A DNA stretch of 21,153 bases, taken from assembly GCA_021784975.1 (NCBI GenBank), contig JAJYGU010000174.1, forward strand, positions 1 through 21,153. Direction: 5' to 3'. The notes beneath the pieces were generated by a model, which searched no databases, was not told the origin of the DNA, and saw only the letters and a program-made list of their open reading frames with translations. Shown piece after piece: positions 12,492 to 20,982 of the stretch. This DNA is from Planctomycetota bacterium (GTDB lineage: Bacteria > Planctomycetota > Planctomycetia > Pirellulales > Thermoguttaceae). The stretch's first letter is position 1. Every line of letters starts with the position of its first letter. A program made the translations under genes and the position numbers.

Positions 12492-14327
12492 CTATTCCGG
12501 TTCTGCCGGCTCTTCCGCCGGAACAGACTCGGGCCGGCGCGATGAGCCGCGAGCGGGGTGCTTGAACAGCGGGCCGCTGCTTTCGCCCACCCCCCCTTTC
12601 AATTCGGTAGCATCGACGGCGGCCGGGCGTTCTGGCCGGCCGCCAGTGGCACCTTGGGCCTCGGCCTCCTCGGCCCATTCCACCCGCTTGCGCGACAGGC
12701 CGATTTTCCGCTCGTCGGGATCGACGCGGAGGACCTTGACTTCGATCACCTCGCCCACCTTGACCACCTCTTCGGGATTTTCGACCTTGTGGTCGGCCAG
12801 CTCGGAGATGTGCAGCAGCCCTTCCAGGCCGTTTTCCAGTCCGACGAACACGCCAAAATTGGTGATCTTGGTGACCGGGCCCTGGACGATCTGGCCCGGC
12901 TGGTACTTGCTGGGGATGTCCGTGGCCCAGGGGTCTTCGGTCATTTGCTTCAGGCCCAAGGCGATGCGGCGGCGTTCCTGGTCGACCGAAAGCACGCGGC
13001 ACTCCAATTCCTGGCCCTTTTCGACCATTTCGTTGGGGTGGCTGATCTTCCGCGTCCACGACATGTCGCTGACGTGCAGCAGGCCGTCAATCCCCTCCTC
13101 GATCTCGATAAAGGCCCCATAGTTGGTGAGGTTGCGGACGGTGCCTTTGACGACGCTGCCAATGGGGTACCGCTCGGAGGCCCGATCCCACGGGTTCTCT
13201 TGGGTTTGTTTAATCCCCAGCGAGATCTCTTGCTTCTCCTTGTTGATGCCCAACACGACTACTTCGATTTCGTCGTCGGTCTGGACCAGTTCGCTGGGAT
13301 GGCTGATCCGCCGGGTCCACGACATTTCACTGATGTGCACCAGGCCCTCGATGCCTTCTTCGAGCTTGACGAAGGCCCCGTAGCTCATCACGTTGACCAC
13401 TTTCCCCTTGACGCGGGCGCCGATGGGATACTTGCTCTCGACCGACTCCCACGGACTGGGCGTGCGCTGCTTGAGGCCCAGGGCGATCTTTTCCTTTTCG
13501 TGGTCGATGTGCAAGATCTGCACCTCAATCTCCTGGTCGATGGACAGCATCTCCGAGGGATGATTGATGCGGCCCCAACTCATGTCGGTGATGTGCAGCA
13601 GCCCGTCGATGCCGCCCAGGTCCACAAACGCCCCGAACTCGGCGATGTTCTTGACCACCCCCTTGCGGCGCTGGCCGACTTCGAGCTCGGCCAGCAGTTG
13701 GGCCTTCTTCTCGGCCCGCTCCGACTCGATCAACGCCCGGCGGCTGACCACGATGTTTCGCCGGGCTTCGTCGATCTTCAGCACCAGGCACTGGATGGTC
13801 CGTCCGATGTAGTCGCCGATGTCGGCCGGACGCCGCACGTCGACCTGGCTGGCGGGCAGGAAGACGTTGACCCCGATATCGACCAACAGCCCGCCCTTGA
13901 TCTTTCGCGTGGCCACCCCGGTCACCACGTCGCCTTCGTGGACCGTCTCCATGACCTTCAACCAGGCCTCGATCTTTTCGGCTTTCCGCTTGCTGAGGGT
14001 GATCATGCCCCGCGAGTCGTCCACCAGGCCGTGGATGTCCTCCACGTCTTCGATGAGCACCTTGACCTTGGCGCCGGGCTCGGGCAGCAGCTCTCCTTCC
14101 TCCCACTCGTTGCGGAAGATGATGCCTTCGCTCTTGTAGCCCACGTCGACCAGCACCACGTCGCCTTCGACCCGCAACACGCGGCCCTCGACGATTTGGT
14201 TCAGGTCCATTTGCTGCGTCGTCCAGGCGATGTCCTCTTGCGCCCCGCCCTCCAGAGCGGAATTCAATTCACTCTGCCACTCCTCTTCAGTAAGATCGAG
14301 ACCTCGGATCAGATTACGGTTGACCAT
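12492..14327 (-). CDS. rpsA: 30S ribosomal protein S1
   Basis: A 611-residue protein with six S1 (OB-fold) domains at roughly residues 42-108, 126-193, 212-282, 297-367, 384-454 and 471-540. Repeats such as G-A-F-V-x-L-x-x-G-I-x-G-L-x-H-I-S-x-M-S-W and I-S-L-G-I-K-Q are clear in domains 3 to 5. The last 70 residues are a variable, Pro/Glu-rich tail. S1 binds mRNA on the 30S platform and helps start translation of weakly-SD or structured mRNAs. ATG 14327 is preferred over a GTG at 14345. It has no recognisable SD, which fits E. coli rpsA, whose leader also lacks a good one. A strong promoter lies 90-120 bp upstream. Confidence 0.95.
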   Translation of the reverse strand: MVNRNLIRGLDLTEEEWQSELNSALEGGAQEDIAWTTQQMDLNQIVEGRVLRVEGDVVLVDVGYKSEGIIFRNEWEEGELLPEPGAKVKVLIEDVEDIHGLVDDSRGMITLSKRKAEKIEAWLKVMETVHEGDVVTGVATRKIKGGLLVDIGVNVFLPASQVDVRRPADIGDYIGRTIQCLVLKIDEARRNIVVSRRALIESERAEKKAQLLAELEVGQRRKGVVKNIAEFGAFVDLGGIDGLLHITDMSWGRINHPSEMLSIDQEIEVQILHIDHEKEKIALGLKQRTPSPWESVESKYPIGARVKGKVVNVMSYGAFVKLEEGIEGLVHISEMSWTRRISHPSELVQTDDEIEVVVLGINKEKQEISLGIKQTQENPWDRASERYPIGSVVKGTVRNLTNYGAFIEIEEGIDGLLHVSDMSWTRKISHPNEMVEKGQELECRVLSVDQERRRIALGLKQMTEDPWATDIPSKYQPGQIVQGPVTKITNFGVFVGLENGLEGLLHISELADHKVENPEEVVKVGEVIEVKVLRVDPDERKIGLSRKRVEWAEEAEAQGATGGRPERPAAVDATELKGGVGESSGPLFKHPARGSSRRPESVPAEEPAEPE

Positions 14328-14373
14328 AAGGAAAAAACGTTGCACGCACGCACCAACCAGCCCCGTTCGCCCG

Positions 14374-14393
14374 GCTTCTCAACCGCGAGAAGC
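14374..14393 (-). promoter_or_regulatory. Hairpin in the S1 mRNA leader
   Basis: GCTTCTC (14393-14387 on the minus strand) pairs perfectly with GAGAAGC (14380-14374) around a 6-nt loop, in a leader of about 86 nt. It could be part of autogenous control, as known for E. coli rpsA. Confidence 0.45.
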
Positions 14394-14419
14394 TCCTTCG
14401 AGCCATCGGAGAATCTTGA

Positions 14420-14448
14420 AGTATACCAGTTCCCCCACCCCCGAACAA
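14420..14448 (-). promoter_or_regulatory. Promoter of the S1 gene
   Basis: On the minus strand TTGTTC (14448-14443), exactly 17 bp, then TATACT (14425-14420). It starts right after the stop of the ABC permease gene, so S1 is transcribed independently. Confidence 0.7.
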
Positions 14449-14459
14449 GGGCAGGGGGT

Positions 14460-16232
14460 CTATTCCACCTCCTGCGTCACCGTCTGCAGGATCTTCTGCT
14501 CGCGGCATTGCAGGAGTCTCCCCAACGGCTCCAGCGTGTATCCATAGAAGAGGGCCGAGACGCCGACCAAAAGGACCCCGCAGACCGGCATCACCACCGT
14601 GCCGGGCAGCCATCCCATCTCATCGCAGAGGATGCCCAATCCGGCCGGCACAAAGACCGGCAAGAGGGCCAGCGGAAAGAAAAGTTGGCTGGCAAGGATC
14701 AGCAACATGGTGAGTCCCTTCATCTTGGTCGGTTTTAAGGAGCCGGCGGCGATGCGGTAGGGCGCCAGGATCGAGGCGAAATTTCCGATCACGCTCATGG
14801 CCAACAGCGCGGCCGCGAAGTCGAGGCAAGCGGTCAGAACGGCCGAGACGCCCAGACCTGCCAGAGCGGTCGCCAAACCTAGATAGACGGCGAACACCGC
14901 CAAGGCCACGGGCAGCAAGGCGAGGTTCTTGCCCAACAAGATGTAGCGGCGCGGCGCGGGCAGCAGCACGATGGCGCGAAAACCGTTGCGGTCGAAGCCA
15001 AAATAGTTGAACGCCAACTGCGCTAGCCCGAAGAACGTCATCGCCACCACGCCCCCGGGCAGCAGCGACTGCATCACGGTCGACATGCCGCCGTCCGGGC
15101 GCAGCCCCGGGGCGCGCCGCACCAGGAACATGCTGGAGCCGACGGCCATGAGCATGATGACGGTCGTGGTCAGGGCCATTTTCACTTCCGGCGCACGCGA
15201 CATCGAGCGGAAACTGGCCAGGGCCGTCGCCGCGGCTTCCTCGGGAATCGCCGGCAGCCTCCATTCGACAAGGATTGTGTTGCCCGAGTCCACCTTGGAC
15301 GCGGGCGTGGGCGCGGCCACGGGCGCGGCGACCGGCCTTTGCGTCTCGCCGCCTTGGTAGAAGCGGAGCGTGCCGCGATAGGCGCGAGCCAACCCCCACG
15401 CTCCCAGGACAATCATCCCGCAAGCGCCCAACAGAGCGGGCCAGGGGCGGCCCTCCGCGAGCGTCTTGGCGCCCAGCGGCAGCCATAGCAACGGAAGGCA
15501 GCGATTGACCCAGTCGAAGGCCACGAGCGTCTGCCTCTGCTCTTCCGCGCGGCGCGTGATCCAAGCTTGTATCTCCGCCGCGTTGGCCGGCGGATGATTT
15601 GCCATCCGCCCGAGGCGCAGGTTCATCAGCAAGTTGGGCAACTGGGCCAAGAGCATGAAGACGATCATGATTCCCACGATAATCGTGCGGCGGCGGCGCT
15701 TATTGACCATCAGCGCCGCCAGCCAGCCGCGCAGGCAATACGTCCAAGCGGTGATCATGAAGAAGAATCCGAGCACCAACGGCGCCAGCAGACCCATCGC
15801 CGGCCCGCGTCCGCAGGCGAGTCCCACCGTCAGGCCGAGCATCAGCGGCAAGAGCAGGGCCAGGCTGAGGCTGAGATGCGAGGCCAGATAGTTCAACAGA
15901 AACACGTCGCGCAAAGAGACCGGCAGGTGCAGCAGTCGGCTCACGTCGAGAAGTTCCGATCGCTGCAATTCCGCCAACACGCCCATTGCCCAGGCCAACA
16001 GAAAAGTCAGGACCAGCACGTCCCACACCGCCATGTTGGCCTCCGGCGACATCTTGGCGAACACGAGGAACCCGAGCACCACGCCGGCAACTCCCCCCAC
16101 CGCCGCCAATCCTAAGGCGGCCACGTAGAAGATCAGCGTGATCACGGCGTTGATTTCGCCGCCGCGCCGCCACTGGTTGCGGGTCAATTGCCACCGCAGC
16201 ATCAGCAGGGCGCGAAGTTGGGCTCCGTTCAC
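14460..16232 (-). CDS. ABC-type exporter permease
   Basis: A 590-residue membrane protein with about a dozen hydrophobic segments (for example AVITLIFYVAALGLAAVGGV near 30-49 and clusters in the C-terminal half around 430-580). An amphipathic, positively charged first 25 residues and a large cytoplasmic region around 300-340 (VAAPVAAPTPASKVDSG) match ABC-2/ABC-type efflux permeases of the large, unfused type. Start is GTG 16232, with GGAGGAG five bases upstream. It is paired with the ATPase at 16358-17116; a palindromic repeat separates the two genes and has duplicated the SD region. Substrate unknown. Confidence 0.85.
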   Translation of the reverse strand: MNGAQLRALLMLRWQLTRNQWRRGGEINAVITLIFYVAALGLAAVGGVAGVVLGFLVFAKMSPEANMAVWDVLVLTFLLAWAMGVLAELQRSELLDVSRLLHLPVSLRDVFLLNYLASHLSLSLALLLPLMLGLTVGLACGRGPAMGLLAPLVLGFFFMITAWTYCLRGWLAALMVNKRRRRTIIVGIMIVFMLLAQLPNLLMNLRLGRMANHPPANAAEIQAWITRRAEEQRQTLVAFDWVNRCLPLLWLPLGAKTLAEGRPWPALLGACGMIVLGAWGLARAYRGTLRFYQGGETQRPVAAPVAAPTPASKVDSGNTILVEWRLPAIPEEAAATALASFRSMSRAPEVKMALTTTVIMLMAVGSSMFLVRRAPGLRPDGGMSTVMQSLLPGGVVAMTFFGLAQLAFNYFGFDRNGFRAIVLLPAPRRYILLGKNLALLPVALAVFAVYLGLATALAGLGVSAVLTACLDFAAALLAMSVIGNFASILAPYRIAAGSLKPTKMKGLTMLLILASQLFFPLALLPVFVPAGLGILCDEMGWLPGTVVMPVCGVLLVGVSALFYGYTLEPLGRLLQCREQKILQTVTQEVE

Positions 16233-16236
16233 GTCG

Positions 16237-16377
16237 CTCCTCCAGCCAATTCAAGCGGGGACTGTCCCAATTTTCGCGGCGACCATGCTCCGAGACCAAC
16301 CTTCGGTCGGTGCCCTGCCCGGCTGCAACAAGGGGACGGTCCCCTTCTGCCCGCCTGCTACTCCTCCAGCCAACTCA
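16237..16377. repeat. Palindromic element inserted between two ABC genes, flanked by 17-bp duplication
   Basis: The 17-bp stretch starting CTCCTCCAGCCAA occurs at 16237-16253 and 16361-16377 with one mismatch. Between the copies lie about 107 bp with GGGGACTGTCCC (16257-16268) at one end and GGGGACGGTCCCC (16332-16344) at the other. The left part is similar to the element at 17592-17616. On the coding strand each copy reads as the end of the ATPase (Trp-Leu-Glu-Glu) and contains GGAGGAG. Confidence 0.6.
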
Positions 16378-17116
16378 GCCTTTGCGCCTCGGCCTGACCG
16401 TTGCCGACGGCGGCCAGGAAACGCTCTTCGAGCGTGCCCGTGCGGCCGATTTCGGCCATCGACTCCTGCAGCACCAGCTTCCCTTGCGCGATGATGCCCA
16501 CGTCGGTGCACAGCTTCTCGACAATTTCCAGCACGTGCGAGGTGAGAAAGACAGTCGTGCCGCGGTGCACGAATTGCCGCAGCGTGTCGCGGAGCATCCG
16601 CGAGGCCACCGCGTCGACGCCCTCGAACGGCTCGTCAAGAAAGAGCAGGTCCGGATTGGGCAGCAGGGCCGCCGCTAGGGCCAGCTTTTTCTTCATGCCG
16701 TGCGAGTATTCCAAAGTGATCTTCTTGGCCTCGCGGTCGAGCTCCATCATGGCCAGTAATTCCTGGCAGCGGTCGCGGACCGTGGCCGCCGGCAGCAAAT
16801 ACATGCGGCCGATGAAGGTGAGATACTCGCGGGCCGTCAGGTTGTCGAATAGGGCCAAATCCTCGGGCACTACCCCGACGCGGCGTTTGACCTCGCGGGC
16901 AGCATCCGGGACGCTCAGGTCGGTATCCAGAATCCGCATGCTGCCCCTGGTCGGGGCCAACAGGCCGGTGAGCATTTTAATGGTGGTCGATTTGCCCGCG
17001 CCGTTGGGTCCAAGAAAGCCGTAGAACATGCCCGCCTCGACCCGCAGATCGAGCCCGTCCACCGCCCGCACCGCCCCGAAGCAGCGGGTCAACCCGTTGG
17101 TTTCCACGGCGAGCAT
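16358..17116 (-). CDS. ABC transporter ATP-binding protein
   Basis: A 252-residue ATPase with Walker A GPNGAGKST (36-44), a signature loop L-E-Y-S-H-G-M-K-K-K-L-A-L, Walker B D-L-L-F-L-D-E-P and switch His in L-T-S-H. The signature S-H-G-M-K-K-K is characteristic of ABC-2/drug-lipid exporter ATPases. ATG 17116 is preferred to one at 17146, which overlaps the cyclophilin gene. Its partner is the permease at 14460. It lies 10 bp after the cyclophilin stop, so the three genes probably form one operon. Confidence 0.92.
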   Translation of the reverse strand: MLAVETNGLTRCFGAVRAVDGLDLRVEAGMFYGFLGPNGAGKSTTIKMLTGLLAPTRGSMRILDTDLSVPDAAREVKRRVGVVPEDLALFDNLTAREYLTFIGRMYLLPAATVRDRCQELLAMMELDREAKKITLEYSHGMKKKLALAAALLPNPDLLFLDEPFEGVDAVASRMLRDTLRQFVHRGTTVFLTSHVLEIVEKLCTDVGIIAQGKLVLQESMAEIGRTGTLEERFLAAVGNGQAEAQRLSWLEE

Positions 17117-17126
17117 GTGGGATTTC

Positions 17127-17570
17127 CTATTTGGCGTCGGGCTCATCGGCCACGGTCACCGTCTGCATGACGTCCCCCTGCTTGATGGTATCGACCACCG
17201 CCTGGCCTTCGATTACCCGGCCGAAGACGGAATGTTTGCCGTCCAACCACGGGGTGGCCAGGTGGGTGATGAAGAACTGCGAGCCGTTGGTGTTTGGGCC
17301 GGCGTTGGCCATCGAGAGCACGCCCGGGCCGTCATGCTTAAGGTCCTTGTGGAACTCGTCTTTGAAGGTATAGCCCGGTCCGCCGGTGCCGGTGCCCTTC
17401 GGACAGCCGGTCTGGATCATGAAGTTCGGGATGACACGGTGGAACTTCAATCCGTTATAAAAGCCCTGGGCGGCCAGCTTCTCGAAATTGGCCGCCGTTC
17501 GCGGGGCCTTATCGGCGTGCAGCTCCAGGCGAATGACCCCGCGGTTGGTGGTGATGACGGCGACTTTCAT
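17127..17570 (-). CDS. Cyclophilin-type peptidyl-prolyl isomerase
   Basis: A 147-residue cyclophilin: T-N-R-G-V-I-R-L-E-L, then N-F-E-K-L-A, F-H-R-V-I-P-N-F-M-I-Q-T-G-C-P (catalytic Arg in F-H-R-V), L-S-M-A-N-A-G-P-N-T-N-G-S-Q-F-F-I-T and H-S-V-F-G-R-V-I-E-G. It accelerates proline cis-trans isomerisation during folding. No signal peptide, so cytosolic. ATG 17570 has AAAGGA six bases upstream. The open frame continues upstream through a palindromic repeat, but that part is not gene-like. Confidence 0.93.
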   Translation of the reverse strand: MKVAVITTNRGVIRLELHADKAPRTAANFEKLAAQGFYNGLKFHRVIPNFMIQTGCPKGTGTGGPGYTFKDEFHKDLKHDGPGVLSMANAGPNTNGSQFFITHLATPWLDGKHSVFGRVIEGQAVVDTIKQGDVMQTVTVADEPDAK

Positions 17571-17591
17571 GGAAATCCTTTCGTGGCTAGA

Positions 17592-17672
17592 GGGGACTGT
17601 CCCGATCTTTGCGGCGGTCGCCCATTCTTGTGCGATAACATCGGCGGCACCGCACAAACCGGGGCAGTCCCC
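17592..17672. repeat. Palindromic intergenic element
   Basis: Starts GGGGACTGTCCCGATC and ends GGGGCAGTCCCC. The first 25 bp match 16257-16281 with a few differences, so the two belong to one repeat family. Confidence 0.6.
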
Positions 17673-17765
17673 TTCGTTGTGCTATGAGCCCAAAATCACC
17701 ATGCGTCAATTATGGCGGCCCGGCCTCACAGCGGCAAGCCGCGGGTGTGGTGCGATTGTTTTGAT

Positions 17766-17818
17766 TCCCCCGGGGGTTGCCCTGGGCTGGGTCAACCGCG
17801 CTCCCTCGGAGCGGTTGT
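17766..17818. repeat. Intergenic palindromic repeat of a second type
   Basis: CCCCCGGGGG is followed by a region ending in a hairpin AACCGCGCTCC-CTC-GGAGCGGTT with one unpaired base. No T-run follows. The remaining intergenic sequence of 17571-17945 contains no gene. Confidence 0.45.
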
Positions 17819-17945
17819 AACCCTGCCAAGAGATCTAGCGGCGTCCCAAGCTGTCGCACCGCTTTCCCCGCGCGGTGCCGGTTGTTACACTACAGACATC
17901 CGCGTTCCACATCCCGTTGCCCCATCTTTTGCGAGGAACATGCCC

Positions 17946-18797
17946 ATGTCGATCTATCGTAGTTGGACTGTGGTTGCGATTTGGTTGGCCCTGGCGGCGG
18001 CGGCCCTGGCGGCCCCCTTGAAGGCTCTGATTGTCGATGGCCAGAACGGCCATAATTGGAGACAGACCACGCCGGTGCTGAAGTCGCTGTTGGAGAAGAC
18101 CGGCCTCTTCGCCGTCGACGTGGCCACTTCGCCGCCGCCGGGAAAGGACATGAGCCACTTCACGCCCGACTTCGCGGCGTACAACGTGGTGGTGCTGAAC
18201 TACCAGGGCGACAACTGGCCGGCGGCCACGCGAAAGGCGTTCGTCGATTACGTGGCCCACGGGGGCGGGGTGGTGGTCTATCACTTCGCCGCCGCCGCCT
18301 TTCCGAAGTGGAAAGAATATAATCGGATTATCGGCACGGGCGGTTGGGGCAATCGCACCGAAACCGCTGGTCCGTATCTCGTCTGGCGCCACGGCAAAGT
18401 CGTGAAGCTCACCGATCCGCCCGGTAAGGCCGGCTTCCACGGGAAGATGCAGCGGATCGAGATCGTGATCCGCGATGCCACGCACCCGATCACCCGCGGC
18501 CTGCCGCCGGTGCTGATCCAACCGAAAGACGAGCTTTACTGCCGCCTCCGCGGCCCGGCGGAGAACGTCAAGGTTTTGGCCACCGCCTTCGCCACCAAAT
18601 CCAATGGCGGCACCGACGAGAACGAGCCGATCATCCTTACCATCAAATACGGCAAGGGCCGAGTGTTCGCCACGCGGCTGGGCCACAGCGGCAAAGAAAC
18701 CGCAACGCCCACCTCCGCCGTCTTCCTCCAACGCGGCGCGGAGTGGGCCGCCACCGGAAAAGTGACCCAAAGAGTGCCTGAGGGTCTGGGAGAGTAG
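17946..18797 (+). CDS. Secreted ThuA-like domain protein
   Basis: A 283-residue protein with a Sec signal peptide (SIYRSWTVVAIWLALAAAAL, then A-A-P at the likely cleavage site) and a ThuA/glutamine-amidotransferase-like fold: A-L-I-V-D-G-Q-N-G-H-N-W, then Y-N-V-V-V-L-N-Y-Q-G-D-N-W, G-G-G-V-V-V-Y-H-F-A-A, D-A-T-H-P-I-T-R-G-L-P, and G-K-G-R-V-F-A-T-R-L-G-H near the end. Proteins of this family are abundant in planctomycetes and are linked to sugar metabolism by homology to trehalose-utilisation ThuA; the substrate here is unknown. The ATG at 17946 has GAGGA (17933-17937) at a good distance; the ATG at 17940 is too close. Confidence 0.88.
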   Translation: MSIYRSWTVVAIWLALAAAALAAPLKALIVDGQNGHNWRQTTPVLKSLLEKTGLFAVDVATSPPPGKDMSHFTPDFAAYNVVVLNYQGDNWPAATRKAFVDYVAHGGGVVVYHFAAAAFPKWKEYNRIIGTGGWGNRTETAGPYLVWRHGKVVKLTDPPGKAGFHGKMQRIEIVIRDATHPITRGLPPVLIQPKDELYCRLRGPAENVKVLATAFATKSNGGTDENEPIILTIKYGKGRVFATRLGHSGKETATPTSAVFLQRGAEWAATGKVTQRVPEGLGE

Positions 18798-18809
18798 CGG
18801 TCGTTTAGC

Positions 18810-18828
18810 GTCCGCCGGCACGGCGGAC
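18810..18828. repeat. Short perfect hairpin
   Basis: GTCCGCC and GGCGGAC pair around a 5-nt loop in the 45-bp gap between the ThuA and YgiQ genes. No T-run, so it is not a typical terminator. Confidence 0.45.
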
Positions 18829-18842
18829 CAGATCCGTCGTTC

Positions 18843-20876
18843 ATGTCGCCAGATCGCAAACACCTTCGCGACGCTCTCCTGCCGCTTCCGATGACGCCGG
18901 CGGAGGTTGCCGCCCGTGGTTGGGACGCCGTCGACGTGGTCTTCGTCACCGGCGACGCCTACGTCGATCACCCCAGCTTTGCCATGGCCTTGTTGGGCCG
19001 CGTGCTCGAGGCGGAAGGCTTCCGGGTGGCGATCCTCAGCCAGCCCGATTGGCACTCCTGCGACGCCTGGCGGACCTTCGGCCGGCCACGGCTCTGCTTC
19101 GCCACGAGCGCCGGCAATATGGATTCGATGCTCAACCACTACACCGCCAATCGCAAGGTCCGCAACGACGACGCCTACAGTCCCGGCGCAGAAATCGGCC
19201 GGCGGCCGGATCGGGCCACCTTGGCCTACTGCCAGCGGGCGCGCGAGGCGTACCACGGCGTGCCGATCATCGCCGGCGGCGTCGAGGCCAGTCTGCGGCG
19301 GCTGGCCCACTACGATTATTGGAGCGACAAGGTCCGCCGCTCAATCCTGTTGGACGCCAAGGCCGATCTGCTTGTGTACGGCATGGGCGAGCGGCCGTTG
19401 CTGGAAATCGTGCGACGCCTGGCCGACGGGGAATCAGTCCGCCAATTGCGCGACATTCGCGGCACGGCGTACCGGCTAGGCGCAAGCGAGGAACTGGGGG
19501 ACGTGGACCGTGAGGCGTCGGCCGGAAAAGCCGAAAGCCGAAAGCCGACGTTCTGCTGCTTTCGGCTTTCGGCTTTCCGCCTTTCGGCACGTCCCACGCC
19601 TCACGTCATCCTCCCCAGCTACGAAGAAGTGGCCGCCGACAAGGCCACCTTCGCCGCCATGACCAAGGCGATCTTCGCCGAGACCAATCCGCACAACGCC
19701 CGGCGGCTGGTGCAATATCACGGCCGCGAGGCGGTGGTGGTCAACCCGCCGGCCTGGCCGCTCTCCCAGCAAGAGATCGACCGCGTCTACGGTCTGCCGT
19801 TCACGCGGCGTCCCCATCCGAGCTACGGAAAGCAGCGGATTCCGGCATTCGAAGTGGTCCGAGACTCGCTGCAGATCGTCCGCGGCTGCTTCGGCGGCTG
19901 TACGTTCTGCTCGATCGCCGCCCATGAAGGCCGCATCGTACAGAGCCGCAGCCAGGCGTCGGTGCTCGACGAAATCGGCCGCATGACCCAAGACCCGGCC
20001 TTCCGCGGAACGATCAGCGACCTTGGCGGTCCGACCGCCAATATGTACCAGATGAATTGCTCGCGGCCCGAGGTGCAGGCAAAGTGCCGGCGGTTGAGCT
20101 GCCTTCACCCGGCGATCTGCCCGCTGCTGACCACCGACCACGAACCGCTCATGCGCCTGTTGAGCGCCGCCCGACGGCTGCCGGGCGTCCAGCGGGCGCT
20201 GGTCGCCTCGGGCATCCGCATGGACCTTGCCCGACTCAGCCCGGAGTACATTCGCCAAGTCGCCGAGCACCACACCGGCGGCCTGCTGAAGGTGGCCCCC
20301 GAGCATTGCGACGCGGAAGTCTTGCGGCTGATGAAGAAGCCGCCCATCGAGGAGTTCGAGGCCTTCGCCCGCGAGTTTCGCCAAGCCGCCGTCAAGGCAG
20401 GCAAAGAGCAAGGTCTGGTCCCGTACTTTATCGCCGGCCATCCGGGCAGCGATCTGCGGGCCATGATCGACCTGGCCCTCTACCTGAAGCGGCACCATCT
20501 CAAGCCCGACAAGGTGCAAGATTTCCTCCCCGGTCCGATGGACATTGCCACCTGCATGTACTACACCGGACTCGACCCGTATACCGGCAAGCCGGTTTAC
20601 GTGCCCCGCGGCGCCCGCGAGCGGCGTTGGCAACGGGCGCTGCTGCAATACTTCAAGCCCGAGAACTACGCCGACGTCCGCGCGGCGCTGACAGAGGCCG
20701 GCCGGCTGGATCTCGTCGGCGACGGGCCGCAATGCTTGATCCCAGCCCGCCCACCCCGCAACTTCTCTCGCCGGGCAGCCACTCAAGTCACTTCGCCTCA
20801 GAGGCAAGAGGCTCGCCGGACGGAGAAAAGGCCGGCCGGCGGCTATCGACCCCATCGAAAGACTTCGCCGCGATGA
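18843..20876 (+). CDS. YgiQ-family radical SAM protein
   Basis: A 677-residue YgiQ-family protein. The N-terminal domain (F-V-T-G-D-A-Y-V-D-H-P-S-F-A-M and D-Y-W-S-D) is followed by a radical SAM domain with C349-x3-C353-x2-C356 (RGCFGGCTFCSI), which binds the 4Fe-4S cluster and SAM. Then come D-L-G-G-P-T-A-N-M-Y, a second Cys-rich stretch (C-S-R-P-E-V-Q-A-K-C-R-R-L-S-C), G-L-L-K-V-A-P-E-H and D-F-L-P-G-P-M-D. The reaction is not established. Residues 223-254 are an unusual in-frame insertion encoded by a palindromic repeat (19509-19605). The C-terminal 40 residues are basic and low-complexity. No clear SD precedes ATG 18843. Confidence 0.93.
   Translation: MSPDRKHLRDALLPLPMTPAEVAARGWDAVDVVFVTGDAYVDHPSFAMALLGRVLEAEGFRVAILSQPDWHSCDAWRTFGRPRLCFATSAGNMDSMLNHYTANRKVRNDDAYSPGAEIGRRPDRATLAYCQRAREAYHGVPIIAGGVEASLRRLAHYDYWSDKVRRSILLDAKADLLVYGMGERPLLEIVRRLADGESVRQLRDIRGTAYRLGASEELGDVDREASAGKAESRKPTFCCFRLSAFRLSARPTPHVILPSYEEVAADKATFAAMTKAIFAETNPHNARRLVQYHGREAVVVNPPAWPLSQQEIDRVYGLPFTRRPHPSYGKQRIPAFEVVRDSLQIVRGCFGGCTFCSIAAHEGRIVQSRSQASVLDEIGRMTQDPAFRGTISDLGGPTANMYQMNCSRPEVQAKCRRLSCLHPAICPLLTTDHEPLMRLLSAARRLPGVQRALVASGIRMDLARLSPEYIRQVAEHHTGGLLKVAPEHCDAEVLRLMKKPPIEEFEAFAREFRQAAVKAGKEQGLVPYFIAGHPGSDLRAMIDLALYLKRHHLKPDKVQDFLPGPMDIATCMYYTGLDPYTGKPVYVPRGARERRWQRALLQYFKPENYADVRAALTEAGRLDLVGDGPQCLIPARPPRNFSRRAATQVTSPQRQEARRTEKRPAGGYRPHRKTSPR
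19509..19605. repeat. Palindromic element inside the YgiQ coding sequence
   Basis: The outer arms CGTGAGGCGT (19509-19518) and ACGCCTCACG (19596-19605) are perfect reverse complements. Inside, GCCGAAAGCCGAAAGCCG faces TTTCGGCTTTCGGCTTTCCG. The frame stays open and adds about 32 residues, beginning E-A-S-A-G-K-A-E-S-R-K-P. Confidence 0.75.
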
Positions 20877-20892
20877 TAGTCGCAGCCTAATT

Positions 20893-20970
20893 CCTCGCGC
20901 TCCGCGTGAGGGACCATTAGATAGTGCTTCTCACGCTCTGCGTGAGGAAAAGAAGTCACGCCGAGCGTGA
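20893..20970. repeat. Cluster of three short palindromes (REP-like)
   Basis: CTCGCGCTCCGCGTGAG (within 20893-20911), CTCACGCTCTGCGTGAG (20930-20946) and TCACGCCGAGCGTGA (20956-20970) are related palindromes between the YgiQ gene and the next gene. No T-run follows any of them. Confidence 0.65.
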
Positions 20971-20982
20971 CGAGTACGACGC

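Noticed and set aside
12558..14738. 726-codon plus-strand open frame
   Set aside because: It is the antisense shadow of the S1 gene: repetitive, His/Asp/Leu-rich, and it mirrors the S1 domain repeats. S1 on the minus strand is unambiguous.
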